Shown here one piece after another: positions 1 through 8,221 of a DNA stretch of 18,661 nucleotides. The position numbers and the translations under genes are program-made. Numbering within the stretch: the first letter of the stretch is position 1; each line of letters starts with the position of its first letter. A model generated the notes under the pieces. It saw nothing but the letters and a program-made list of their open reading frames with translations. It was not told where the DNA came from and searched no databases. Origin of the DNA: Actinomycetes bacterium (GTDB taxonomy: Bacteria > Actinomycetota > Actinomycetes > Actinomycetales > Demequinaceae); the NCBI GenBank assembly GCA_023432235.1, contig JAEYUX010000041.1, positions 1-18,661 of the forward strand. Reading direction: 5' to 3'.

Positions 1-246
1 CAATTGGTGCGGTGGATCTCCCCTGACGTCCGCTCGCGCTTGCTCACCCAGCACTCGCTGGCTCGCAGGTCCGGTTACGCCTCCAAGGGATCCGTCCACA
101 TTCAGCGCGTGCGACTATGCCGCGTCAGCCCTCATGCGGTCGAGGCAGCAGTGGTCGCCACCGAAGGAGACATCGCCCACGCGATCGCGCTCCGGCTCGA
201 GGCCATGTCCAACCGGTGGCTTATCACCGTGATGGATGTGGGCTAA
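1..246 (+). CDS. Rv3235-family protein (DUF6459-like), 3' end only
   Basis: This is the C-terminal 81 residues of a gene that begins before the window; the frame is open from base 1 and ends at TAA 244-246. The residues start QLVRWISPDV and continue with VHIQRVRLCRVSPHAVEAA and a last strand ending WLITVMDVG. An opening RW(L/I)SP, a central V(H/R)-hQR-h-RVS and a hydrophobic C-terminus are what I recall of the small actinobacterial Rv3235 family, whose function is not established. It converges on secA with only 7 bases between the stop codons; Rv3235 is also close to secA1 in M. tuberculosis, which supports the assignment. An alternative start TTG at 4 would give a free-standing 80-residue protein, but the open frame to the edge and the family resemblance favour a truncated longer gene. 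Confidence 0.72.
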   Translation, partial: QLVRWISPDVRSRLLTQHSLARRSGYASKGSVHIQRVRLCRVSPHAVEAAVVATEGDIAHAIALRLEAMSNRWLITVMDVG

Positions 247-253
247 CCGTTTC

Positions 254-3088
254 CTACTCTTCGTTCTTGCCGTGGCACAGCTTGTACTTCTTGCCTGAGC
301 CACACGGACACTGAGCGTTCTTGGGAGTGCCAGGGAACGTACCGCCGTCGGCAGACGCCTTGGTCGCCGCTCCGGTGGACGCCTTGGCCTTGCCACCGCC
401 CTTTGACACAGCCGCCTTGCCGCTGCCGTCCTTGGACGGGCCGGAGTAGGTCAGTGCACCCATCTGCGCTTGAACAAGCCCGCCGCCAGTTGCCGTGGAC
501 TGCGGCGCCGCGCGACGAGCGCTGACACCAGGAGCAGACTTCGCCGTCTTCGCCGCCGCATCGGCGTCGAGCACGCCGTCCTGCTGAGGCGCTTGCTCGC
601 GCTTCTCCACCCGGAACAGCACCTGCAGCGCTTGCTCCTTCACGGCGTCGGCCATCGCCTCAAACATCTGGTGCGCTTCGCGCTGGTACTCAATGAGAGG
701 GTCGCGCTGGCCCATGGCCCGCAGCCCAATGCCCTCCTTGAGGTAATCCATCTCGTACAGATGCTCGCGCCACTTCATGTCGATCACCTGGAGTAGCACC
801 TGACGCTCCACCTGACGCATGAGGTCGGGGTTGATGCGATCCTCAACGGCCTCGTACGCCACGCGCGCATCGGCGGTGAGTTCACGCTCGAGGAAGCTCG
901 GTGACAGTTCGCGCAGGCCGCCCGCTTCCTCAACCACCTCGTCAATGGTGAGAGACACGGGGTAGATGGTGCGCAGGTCGCGCCATAGTGCGTCGAGGTC
1001 CCACTCATCGGGGGCGCCCAGCACCGTCGAAGCGCGCACTGCGTTACCGACGACGTCGTCGATGAAGCCACGAACCTGGTCACGGAGGTTCTCGCCGTCG
1101 AGGATGCGGCGGCGCTCACCGTAAATGATCGTGCGCTGCTTCGAGGCGACATCGTCGTACTTGAGGATGTTCTTACGGATCTCTGCGTTGCGGCCCTCGA
1201 TCTGTGCCTGGGCGCTTCGCACGCCGCGCGTCAGCATCTTCGACTCGATTGGCAGGTCGTCCGGCAGAGCGGACGAGTTCATCATCGTGGCCGCAAGGCC
1301 CGACTGGAACATCCGCATCAAATCGTCTTCAAGAGACAGGTAGAAGCGCGACTCGCCGGGATCACCCTGGCGTCCGGAGCGGCCTCGCAACTGGTTGTCG
1401 ATACGGCGCGACTCATGGCGCTCGGTGCCGAGCACGTAAAGGCCGCCAGCGGCGAGCACCTCTTCGTGCTCGCGGCCTACCGCTTCCTTGGCCTCGGCCA
1501 AAACCTCAATCCACACCCGCTCGTATTCGTCGGGGTTCTCCTGGGGATCGATACCGCGCCGATGCATCTCCTGAACCGCGCGGAACTCCGGGTTTCCACC
1601 GAGCATGATGTCGGTTCCGCGGCCGGCCATATTGGTGGCAACAGTGACAGCACCCTTACGACCAGCCTCGGCAATAACGGCGGCCTCTTGTTCATGGTGC
1701 TTCGCGTTCAGCACGGCGTGCTTGATGCCGTGCTTCTTCAGTTCCTTGCTGAGCGACTCGGACTTCTCCACCGAGACGGTGCCGATGAGCACCGGCTGGC
1801 CGTTGGCGTGACGCTCAAGAATGTCATCGATGATCGCCGTGTACTTGGCCCGCTCGCTCTTGAAGAGAAGGTCCGGCTGATCCTGGCGGATCATCGGCAA
1901 GTTCGTCGGGATGGGGAGCACGTTCATGCCATACGTGGTGTAAAGCTCCGCCGCCTCGGTCTGCGCCGTACCGGTCATTCCGGACAACTTCTCGTACTGA
2001 CGGAAGTAGTTCTGGAGGGTGATCGTGGCGTAGGTCTGGTTCTCGGCCTTGATCGCCACACCTTCCTTCGCCTCGATCGCCTGGTGGAGGCCCTCCGAAT
2101 AGCGTCGGCCGCTCAGGAGGCGCCCGGTGTGTTCGTCGACGATGTGCACTTCGCCCTGCTGGACCACGTACTCGCGGTCGCGTCGGAACAGTTCCTTGGC
2201 CTTGATCGCGTTGTTGAGGAAGCCGATAAGGGGCGTGTTCGCAGGGTCGTAGAGGTTGTCGATACCGAGCGCCTTCTCGACTTTGTCGATGCCCGGCTCG
2301 AGCACACCGACCGCGCGCTTCTTCTCTTCCACCTCGTAGTCGACGTCAATCTGCATCTGCGCGACAAGACGCGCGAACTCGACGTACCACTTTCCGTTAT
2401 CGCCGCTCGCCGGGCCGGAAATGATGAGAGGCGTACGCGCCTCGTCAATAAGAATCGAGTCGACCTCGTCAACGATCGCGAAGTGATAGCCGCGATGCAC
2501 AAGTTGTGACGGATCGAGCGCCATGTTGTCGCGCAAGTGGTCGAAGCCAAACTCGTTGTTCGTCCCATACGTGATGTCGGCCAGGTACTGGCGGCGACGA
2601 GTTGCCGGGTCCTGCCCGGAGACAACACATCCGGTCTCCATGCCGAGGAAGCGGAAGATGCGCCCCATCAACTCGGACTGGTAGCTCGCGAGGTAATCGT
2701 TCACCGTGACGATGTGAACACCCTTGCCCGTGATCGCGTTGAGATAGGCGGGCAGCGTCGCAACGAGCGTCTTGCCTTCACCGGTCTTCATCTCAGCGAT
2801 GTTGCCGCCATGGAGCGCGGCTCCACCCATGATCTGGACGTCAAAGTGGCGCATGCCGAGAGTGCGCTTCGAGGCCTCCCGCACCGCGGCGAAGGCCTCG
2901 GGCATCAACGCATCAAGCGGCTCGCCGTTTTCGAAGCGTTCGCGGAAGTCAGCAGTCAGCCCACGCAGTTCATCATCGGTGAAGTCCTGGTATGCCTCTT
3001 CGAGCGCATTCGTGAGGGTGACAACCCTCTGAAGGCGCCGCATATGACGCCCCTCACCCATGCGAATAAGTCGTTCGATGACTGCCAC
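254..3088 (-). CDS. secA: preprotein translocase ATPase SecA (SecA1 type)
   Basis: SecA is the ATP-driven motor that pushes unfolded preproteins through SecYEG at the cytoplasmic membrane. The 944-residue product has Walker A MKTGEGKT at about 100-107, Walker B with DEVD at about 207-210 followed by SILIDEARTPL, the second helicase half with LRGRSGRQGDPGESRFYLS, and a C-terminal zinc-binding SEC-C motif, CPCGSGKKYKLCHG, at about 927-940. A Gly/Ala/Lys/Ser-rich linker of roughly 70 residues precedes the SEC-C motif. I chose GTG at 3088 because it gives the usual N-terminus (MAVIERLIRMGEG); an AGGAAGG lies 13 bases upstream. The frame stays open to about 3175, but those 29 extra residues do not look like SecA. 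Length and motifs fit the essential SecA1, not the shorter SecA2. It appears to have its own promoter downstream of the hpf terminator-like hairpin. Confidence 0.98.
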   Translation of the reverse strand: MAVIERLIRMGEGRHMRRLQRVVTLTNALEEAYQDFTDDELRGLTADFRERFENGEPLDALMPEAFAAVREASKRTLGMRHFDVQIMGGAALHGGNIAEMKTGEGKTLVATLPAYLNAITGKGVHIVTVNDYLASYQSELMGRIFRFLGMETGCVVSGQDPATRRRQYLADITYGTNNEFGFDHLRDNMALDPSQLVHRGYHFAIVDEVDSILIDEARTPLIISGPASGDNGKWYVEFARLVAQMQIDVDYEVEEKKRAVGVLEPGIDKVEKALGIDNLYDPANTPLIGFLNNAIKAKELFRRDREYVVQQGEVHIVDEHTGRLLSGRRYSEGLHQAIEAKEGVAIKAENQTYATITLQNYFRQYEKLSGMTGTAQTEAAELYTTYGMNVLPIPTNLPMIRQDQPDLLFKSERAKYTAIIDDILERHANGQPVLIGTVSVEKSESLSKELKKHGIKHAVLNAKHHEQEAAVIAEAGRKGAVTVATNMAGRGTDIMLGGNPEFRAVQEMHRRGIDPQENPDEYERVWIEVLAEAKEAVGREHEEVLAAGGLYVLGTERHESRRIDNQLRGRSGRQGDPGESRFYLSLEDDLMRMFQSGLAATMMNSSALPDDLPIESKMLTRGVRSAQAQIEGRNAEIRKNILKYDDVASKQRTIIYGERRRILDGENLRDQVRGFIDDVVGNAVRASTVLGAPDEWDLDALWRDLRTIYPVSLTIDEVVEEAGGLRELSPSFLERELTADARVAYEAVEDRINPDLMRQVERQVLLQVIDMKWREHLYEMDYLKEGIGLRAMGQRDPLIEYQREAHQMFEAMADAVKEQALQVLFRVEKREQAPQQDGVLDADAAAKTAKSAPGVSARRAAPQSTATGGGLVQAQMGALTYSGPSKDGSGKAAVSKGGGKAKASTGAATKASADGGTFPGTPKNAQCPCGSGKKYKLCHGKNEE

Positions 3089-3125
3089 GATGCTTGTCCC
3101 GCCTTCCTGCGTGGGGCCGCCCACC

Positions 3126-3131
3126 ATCCTA
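3126..3131 (-). promoter_or_regulatory. candidate -10 element of secA
   Basis: On the minus strand the hexamer reads TAGGAT, a good match to the actinobacterial TANNNT -10 consensus. It lies about 40 bases upstream of the chosen secA start, which would give a leader of roughly 30 bases containing the AGGAAGG ribosome binding site. No convincing -35 box is visible 16-19 bases upstream, so the call rests on the -10 and its position between the upstream hairpin and secA. Confidence 0.42.
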
Positions 3132-3178
3132 GGCGGTTCGTGGTGAGGCGCTGATTCGTCTCGCTGTCGGCGCAACGC

Positions 3179-3208
3179 AAAGGCCGCCGTGGAATGTCCC
3201 CGGCGGCC
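3179..3208 (-). terminator. GC-rich hairpin, probable hpf terminator
   Basis: A perfect 8-bp inverted repeat (GGCCGCCG at 3182-3189 and CGGCGGCC at 3201-3208, 11-base loop) starts 18 bases after the hpf stop codon. On the minus strand it is followed by only three T residues, so it is a weak-tailed intrinsic terminator of the kind common in GC-rich actinobacteria. Its place between the hpf stop and the secA -10 suggests hpf and secA are separate transcripts. Confidence 0.6.
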
Positions 3209-3226
3209 CCTGCGTCTCAGCGGACG

Positions 3227-3898
3227 TTACGCGGTCTCGCGCTCCTCTTCAGCCTCGGTTTGCTCAAGGTGGATGACTCCGTATGTCCAGCCGCGGCGGC
3301 GATACACCGCGCTCGGCAAGCCGGTCTCCTCGTCAACAAACAAGTAGAAGTCGTGGCCGACAAGTTCCATCTGGTCGATTGCGTCGGCCACCGCCATCGG
3401 CGCCGCCTTGTGCGTCTTCGAGCGAATGACGATGGGGGTGCCGTCAAGTGGGATCTCACGCACAGCGCTGTCTGGGGCGCCTTCCCAAGGCACCACCGAC
3501 TCCGCAGCATCCTCCTTGACCTCCTCCGCCGGGGGCGCGGCAAGGGGCGCGTCAACGTCGGCCTTCACGACGGCATGCAAAGCAGGCTTTCCCTTATGAC
3601 GCTTCGCCCTGCGTTCGTGGAGCTTGCGCAGTTGGTCGGCGATGCGCGTTGAAGCAAGTTCAAGGGCTGCCATACGGTCATCGGCCGATGCCTCTGCACG
3701 GACCACATTGCGGCCGTACATGGTGATCTCCACCCGTTCAGCTTCGGAAACGATCTTGCGGTTGCGCTCATGGACGACGTGCACTTCAGCCCGCGTTGCG
3801 CGGGGCGCCAATGCGGCGAGCTTTTCGAGTTTGGCAACGATCCGCTCGCGCATCTCGTCGCTCACTCGGGTGTGACGTCCGACAATCACAATGTCCAT
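3227..3898 (-). CDS. hpf: ribosome hibernation-promoting factor, long form (HPF/RaiA family)
   Basis: Long-form HPF binds the 30S decoding centre and joins two 70S ribosomes into inactive 100S dimers during stress or stationary phase. The 223-residue product has an N-terminal S30AE domain (about 2-98, opening MDIVIVGRHTRVSDEM with basic surface residues), a flexible Ala/Pro/Glu-rich linker (about 110-150), and the C-terminal dimerisation domain (about 155-212, with FYLFVDEETGLPSAVYRRR). ATG 3898 is preferred to the upstream in-frame ATG at 3958 because it has a strong GAAGGAG ribosome binding site 8 bases upstream and matches the family N-terminus. The order comF-hpf-secA matches M. tuberculosis Rv3242c-Rv3241c-Rv3240c. 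A perfect inverted repeat sits just before the ribosome binding site (separate entry), so expression may be controlled there. Confidence 0.95.
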   Translation of the reverse strand: MDIVIVGRHTRVSDEMRERIVAKLEKLAALAPRATRAEVHVVHERNRKIVSEAERVEITMYGRNVVRAEASADDRMAALELASTRIADQLRKLHERRAKRHKGKPALHAVVKADVDAPLAAPPAEEVKEDAAESVVPWEGAPDSAVREIPLDGTPIVIRSKTHKAAPMAVADAIDQMELVGHDFYLFVDEETGLPSAVYRRRGWTYGVIHLEQTEAEEERETA

Positions 3899-3919
3899 GG
3901 CACTTGCTCCTTCGAGTGG

Positions 3920-3944
3920 TGACGTGCCCCGAATTGGCACGTCA
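3920..3944. repeat. perfect 9-bp inverted repeat in the hpf leader
   Basis: TGACGTGCC (3920-3928) and GGCACGTCA (3936-3944) are exact reverse complements separated by 7 bases. The repeat ends 21 bases before the hpf start and a few bases before its GAAGGAG site. No T-run follows on the minus strand, so it does not look like a terminator. It could be an operator for a dimeric regulator or an RNA hairpin in the hpf leader. Confidence 0.7.
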
Positions 3945-4005
3945 GGGTGGTGGTTCACCGCGCCTTATCGCGCTGTTTGCCTCACCCCCTCTACGCTCAG
4001 AAGGT

Positions 4006-4026
4006 GCGACCCGTGCGGTCGTTTCT
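4006..4026 (+). terminator. short hairpin with T-rich tail, downstream of comF
   Basis: CGACC (4007-4011) and GGTCG (4017-4021) form a 5-bp stem with a 5-base loop. On the plus strand it is followed directly by TTTCTT (4022-4027), the shape of a weak intrinsic terminator, though no plus-strand gene feeds into it. On the minus strand it starts 5 bases after the ComF-gene stop codon, without a T-tail. It may be a weak bidirectional signal or stop antisense transcription; the stem is short enough to be chance. Confidence 0.25.
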
Positions 4027-4749
4027 TTACGCTACCGTGACTTTCTTTGACGTGCCAGCCGCTGGCGCGCTCGCCAAGCAAAGCCCCGCATAGACCGTGA
4101 TGAATCTCACCTCGAGGGCCGCGACGGAGGCCGCCATCGTGGCACCCGTCGTCAACACGTCATCAACCAGCACCACTCCTTGAACCCCTCGTAAATGCCG
4201 CAATTGTGCGGATTCGGGCGCGGTGAGGGACGCGGCGTTGTGCCGACGCCCGCGGACGCTCGCTCCCCGCTGCTCCCCCGTGCCGATGCGCAGCACTGTT
4301 GTGGCGCGGGCGGCCACACCCGCCTCGCCAAACCCTTTCGCAACTGCCTTCGCAAGGAGGACGGGCAGGTCGACCCCGCGAGCGCGCACCGATCGCCGAC
4401 GGGACGGCACCGGCACCACGGCAAGTTCGCCCAGGTGCTCGACATGCGGGGCCACACTTCGGGCCGCTCGTGTCATCGCGGCACTCAGAAAGCCATCGAG
4501 ATCGCGGCGGCCCCCGTCTTTCCATGCAGTGATCATCCGGTGGGTTGAGCCCGCAAGTTCAGTGACGGCCCACACGGGCATCGCTGCGGTTCCGTCAACG
4601 ATGAGGCGCCCTGCCCCGGATTCCGACCGCAGCGGTTCGTCCCACCACGGCGCGGCGCACTCATCACACCATCGGGTGTCCCGAGCTCCACAGCCCGGGC
4701 ACCACACGGGTACGCACACATGGGCAAGATCACGCACTGCCTGTCGCAT
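4027..4749 (-). CDS. ComF-family phosphoribosyltransferase-like protein
   Basis: ComF proteins pair an N-terminal zinc-ribbon-like segment with a type I phosphoribosyltransferase fold. They are needed for natural transformation in some bacteria, but their role in actinobacteria is unproved. The 240-residue product shows CPGCG followed by WCDEC at about 18-31, then the PRPP-binding loop VVLVDDVLTTGAT at about 190-205, with AVVPVPSRRRSVRARGVD between them, a typical ComF segment. The start is uncertain: ATG 4749 gives the familiar hydrophobic opening (MRQAVRDLAHVCVPVW) but has no clear ribosome binding site; GTG codons at 4764, 4770 and 4776 are in frame, and the frame stays open to 4926, overlapping lpqB. 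It corresponds to Rv3242c. The Rv3243c equivalent found between lpqB and this gene in M. tuberculosis is absent. Confidence 0.85.
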   Translation of the reverse strand: MRQAVRDLAHVCVPVWCPGCGARDTRWCDECAAPWWDEPLRSESGAGRLIVDGTAAMPVWAVTELAGSTHRMITAWKDGGRRDLDGFLSAAMTRAARSVAPHVEHLGELAVVPVPSRRRSVRARGVDLPVLLAKAVAKGFGEAGVAARATTVLRIGTGEQRGASVRGRRHNAASLTAPESAQLRHLRGVQGVVLVDDVLTTGATMAASVAALEVRFITVYAGLCLASAPAAGTSKKVTVA

Positions 4750-4877
4750 GAATTGAGGGACCACTGACACGCGCACGATTCTTGACGCCAACGCGCGCCA
4801 CCGGCAGCGGCCCACGACGTCCGTTGGGGATGGAGGGTGCACACCGCGCCGCACGAACACTGAGTCGCGGCAGGCGG

Positions 4878-6593
4878 TTACCCCGCGTACGCGACGTCGC
4901 TCACGCCCACCACTTGAACGGTCCAACTGTTGCCAGCGCGAGCGACCAACGAGCCGTCCGCGTCAATTGCAAGAAGCGTGCGCACTCCGTTGCGTGCAGT
5001 GATGCGACGCGCCTCTGGCAATACCGCCTCCATTCGGGTCCAGCCACCGACCTCGGACTCTTCGAGGTTGCCCGTCTCCTCAAAGAGCGTGACAAGCCCC
5101 GTCGCATCCGACCACGTGAGGTCGAGCGCCGGTTCGAGTGACGGCACCATCGCGAGAGGTTGGCCAATGCTGAGCGGCGCTCCGGACGGTTCGCGGGTGA
5201 TCGCCGCGACATCAAGAGATTGCACCGTGCCCGTCGCCCTGCTCAGCACCGCAAGCCGCGTGCCGTCGCGCGATACGGCAATCGCCTGGACCGATCGCCC
5301 GGCGAGCCACGGGGCGTCAAGTGCCACCTGATTCTCGCCCGGCAGTGCGGCAACGATCGTTCCTGCCGATGTGCGCTCGGTGCTCCACACCCAGCCGTGG
5401 CGATCGAACGACGGGGCGATGAGATCCTCGCCGTCGAGAGCGGTATCGAGTTCGAGCAGTGGCGCATCGGCTGCAGTCTCGACATTCGGGTCGTATGGCT
5501 CGAGGCCAGGCGCTTGCGCCAGGACAGTCGAGATGACAACGTCACCGTCCACAACGAGCGCCGCAGTTGTCGAGTCGTACGCGAGAGCAAGTCCCGACGC
5601 GCCGTCCGGCACCCTTCCCATGTCGGGTGTCGTCACGAGCACATCCGTGCCGTCGAAAAGTCCGATGCGGTTTCCAGCGATGACGACGGCTGTCTCGGGC
5701 GGCAGGTCCGCGGGGCTGAGCGAGGTCGGCGACTCTCCCACCAGCGGCACCCCGCCAACCGTCACCGTGACAGCCTGAACCGGAATGAGCTGGCGAAGGG
5801 TGAGGTCGAGCTGGGTTTGCGCGAGCGCACGTTGCTCACTCGTGCCGCTTGAGCCCGTCGCGAGCGCAACATAGGCGGTGCCCTCGTCGACAATCACGGC
5901 ATCAATGTCGAGTGCGGCACCCGGCGGGAATCCGGTTGAGACCGCATCAGCGAGCCACGGCGAGGGACCGGCAACCAACTCGCGTGCTACGGCGGTTGCC
6001 ACCTGATCGTTATTCGCAAACCACCGCACTTCGGGGATCGCCACTGCGGCGTCGGCCGAAGCGAAGTACAACTTGAGCGGCCTGAAGAAGCGTCCGAAGT
6101 CTGCCGCCGACATGACGATGCCGTCATCAAGCGACGAAATGCGGTTCTGGCCAAACTCGTCCTGAGTGACCGCGAAGGAAATGTCTGCTTGGACATCCGA
6201 CGAGGCTTCGACCATCACGCCATTGGCATCGACGACGGCCGCGACCGGCACACGGTACGTATACGTTCCCGTCGACTCGTCGAAGATCTGCTCGACTTGG
6301 CGGGAATCGAAGATCGTGACGTGAGCGAGCGGATCCCACGCGACCGCGGCGTCGTCCGTGAGGAACTCGCGCGCCACGTCAAAGCCCGACACCGAACCGC
6401 CCGACGATGCGGAGAGGAAGCCTTGAACGATGGCCCTCGGCGAAGCGTCGGGTGCAGGACCCTGCAAGAGCGGTGCAAAAGGCTGTTGCTGGGCCACCTC
6501 GGTGTCGCCCTCGCGCACGGGGCCGTCCGTTGGAATGCCCGCGCACGCGACGAGTGCGCCGCACGCAAGCGCCAAGGCGATCAGTCGTTTCAC
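4878..6593 (-). CDS. lpqB: lipoprotein LpqB, MtrAB accessory factor
   Basis: LpqB is a membrane-anchored lipoprotein encoded with MtrAB; in mycobacteria it interacts with the sensor domain of MtrB and affects cell division and envelope properties. The 571-residue product starts MKRLIALALACG and has a lipobox LVAC with the modified cysteine at 17. Next come an N-terminal domain with SPRAIVQGFLSA (about 51-62), a GerMN-like domain (about 175-290, with WFANNDQVATAVARELVAGP) and a C-terminal LpqB beta-propeller region from about 305 to the end. The start is GTG 6593, whose GTGA overlaps the mtrB stop, so translation is probably coupled. Length is normal for the family (about 550-600). After the TAA at 4878-4880, 128 bases follow before the ComF gene with no clear hairpin. 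Confidence 0.95.
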   Translation of the reverse strand: MKRLIALALACGALVACAGIPTDGPVREGDTEVAQQQPFAPLLQGPAPDASPRAIVQGFLSASSGGSVSGFDVAREFLTDDAAVAWDPLAHVTIFDSRQVEQIFDESTGTYTYRVPVAAVVDANGVMVEASSDVQADISFAVTQDEFGQNRISSLDDGIVMSAADFGRFFRPLKLYFASADAAVAIPEVRWFANNDQVATAVARELVAGPSPWLADAVSTGFPPGAALDIDAVIVDEGTAYVALATGSSGTSEQRALAQTQLDLTLRQLIPVQAVTVTVGGVPLVGESPTSLSPADLPPETAVVIAGNRIGLFDGTDVLVTTPDMGRVPDGASGLALAYDSTTAALVVDGDVVISTVLAQAPGLEPYDPNVETAADAPLLELDTALDGEDLIAPSFDRHGWVWSTERTSAGTIVAALPGENQVALDAPWLAGRSVQAIAVSRDGTRLAVLSRATGTVQSLDVAAITREPSGAPLSIGQPLAMVPSLEPALDLTWSDATGLVTLFEETGNLEESEVGGWTRMEAVLPEARRITARNGVRTLLAIDADGSLVARAGNSWTVQVVGVSDVAYAG

Positions 6594-8221
6594 AGTCCCA
6601 CCGCCTCGGCGGCGAGCGGCACGCGCTCACCCAACGCGCTAAAGCCCTCAGCCGTGGTCTCGAGCGGCAGCGGCGGGCGCACCCCGAGCCCGCGCGATCC
6701 TCGTGGGAGCATGAGCCGGAACGCCGCGCCGTCGCCAGGCTTGCCCCAGGCTTCGAGCGAGCCGTCATGAAGCATTGCGTCCTCGCGAGCAATCGACAGG
6801 CCGAGACCGGTTCCGCCCATCGTGCGCGCGCGGGCGGGGTCCGCGCGCCAAAAGCGGTCAAAGACGCGCTGGACCTGCGACGCAGCGAGGCCGACGCCGT
6901 AGTCGCGTACGAGCACAGCAACCGTTCGCTGGGTTGACGCCACCGCGACATCCACGGGCTTTCCCTGGGCATGCTCGATGGCGTTCGACACGAGGTTGCG
7001 GATGATGCGGCCAACGCGGGGCGCATCCATCGACGCGGTGTGGCGACCATCCTGAACCCACAAGCGCAGTTCGACGCCTTGTTCCGCAGCTGCCGGGTAA
7101 AGGCCTTCAATCTGGTCACGGGCAATGTCCGCGATGTCGTGCTCTTCGAAATCGAGCTGGGCGGCACCGGCGTCGATGCGCGAGATTTCGAGCAGGTCCG
7201 CGAGCAACGCCTCAAAGCGATCCAGCTGGGTGGCAAGCAACTCAGCAGAGCGCGCCACAGCGGGTTCAAACTCCCCGCGTGCGTCGTGGAGAACGTCAGC
7301 CGCCATGCGAATCGTCGTGAGCGGCGTGCGCAATTCGTGAGACACGTCGGATACAAAGCGACGCTGCAGGCGCGAGAGGTCTTCCATGCGGTTGATCTGG
7401 CGCTGGAGCGACGCCGCCATGTCGTTGAAGGTGGTCGCCAGCGTTGCCATCTCGTCATGGCCCTTCACCTTCATGCGCTCGGTGAGGTGACCATCGGCGA
7501 GCCGGGCCGCGACTCGCGCCGCGGCGCGCACCGGGCGCACCGCTTGGAGCGTCACAGTCCACGTGATGAAGAGAACGAGGCCGACAAGCACGCCTGCACC
7601 GAGGGCGAGAACGCGCTGGATGAGCGCAAGAGTGTCCTGCTCGTCCGCGAGCGAATAGACGAAGTAGAGCTCGTATGCACCCGCAGAACGCAAGTTGATC
7701 GGAGCACCGACAACAACCGCGGGCTCGTCGGACCCGGGCATCGAAGCAAACTGCCAGTACTGACCGCCGCCCGGCTCGATCGCCTGTCGCAATGACGGCG
7801 AGATAGCCGTGACGAGCCGCTGTTCCGTGACGGGAGGGGTGAGGACAACGTCGGAATCATTGCTTGGTGAACGCAGCCACACAATGCTTCGGCCTTCACC
7901 ACCGAGCCTGCTCTGCGCCTCAAATTGGTCATAGACCAAGTCCTGAAGGTCTCCCGGCGTCTCCGCTGTTGACGCGTCGATTGCTTGCTGGGTGCCGTCA
8001 ACATCGCGCGCGGACTCGGCGAGCACCCGCTCAATGCGCTTCTCGACAAGGCCGTCGCGGATCTCCGTCGTGACGTAGGCACCGAGCAAGGCCACGGCGG
8101 CAAGGCCAACCACCAAGGTGGACGTGATGACACGCAAGAGCATCGAGTGCGTCCAGCGCCGATACAGCCTCCTCAGCGGCGCGAGCAGCATCGCCCCGAT
8201 GGAGCCCGCACGGGTGATCAC
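6590..8221 (-). CDS. mtrB: two-component sensor histidine kinase MtrB
   Basis: MtrB senses an envelope, osmotic or division signal and phosphorylates MtrA. The 543-residue product has a cytoplasmic N-terminus, membrane helix 1 at about 28-50, an extracytoplasmic sensor region at about 52-202, helix 2 at about 204-225, a HAMP domain to about 280, and the kinase core. The phospho-acceptor histidine is at about 295 in VSHELRTPLTTIRMA; the N-box is NLVSNAIEHA at about 409-418, the G1 box DYGVGL at about 440 and the G2 box GGTGLGLSIA at about 469-478. A tail of about 30 residues with no recognised motif follows. The start is GTG 8221, overlapping the mtrA stop as GTGA; no strong ribosome binding site precedes it, so coupling to mtrA is likely. 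Confidence 0.97.
   Translation of the reverse strand: MITRAGSIGAMLLAPLRRLYRRWTHSMLLRVITSTLVVGLAAVALLGAYVTTEIRDGLVEKRIERVLAESARDVDGTQQAIDASTAETPGDLQDLVYDQFEAQSRLGGEGRSIVWLRSPSNDSDVVLTPPVTEQRLVTAISPSLRQAIEPGGGQYWQFASMPGSDEPAVVVGAPINLRSAGAYELYFVYSLADEQDTLALIQRVLALGAGVLVGLVLFITWTVTLQAVRPVRAAARVAARLADGHLTERMKVKGHDEMATLATTFNDMAASLQRQINRMEDLSRLQRRFVSDVSHELRTPLTTIRMAADVLHDARGEFEPAVARSAELLATQLDRFEALLADLLEISRIDAGAAQLDFEEHDIADIARDQIEGLYPAAAEQGVELRLWVQDGRHTASMDAPRVGRIIRNLVSNAIEHAQGKPVDVAVASTQRTVAVLVRDYGVGLAASQVQRVFDRFWRADPARARTMGGTGLGLSIAREDAMLHDGSLEAWGKPGDGAAFRLMLPRGSRGLGVRPPLPLETTAEGFSALGERVPLAAEAVGL

Noticed and set aside
1415..2509. Long plus-strand open frame (364 codons) opposite secA
   Set aside because: It is fully antisense to the conserved helicase core of SecA; long antisense frames are expected from GC-rich codon usage. 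No ribosome binding site and no recognisable domain.
3194..3652. Plus-strand open frame over the hpf 3' end and the hpf/secA gap
   Set aside because: It covers the conserved HPF dimerisation domain on the opposite strand and has no homology I can recognise.
4027..4749. Natural competence locus suggested by the ComF-family gene
   Set aside because: No comE, comG or other DNA-uptake gene is nearby; the gene's place beside hpf and secA is a conserved actinobacterial context.
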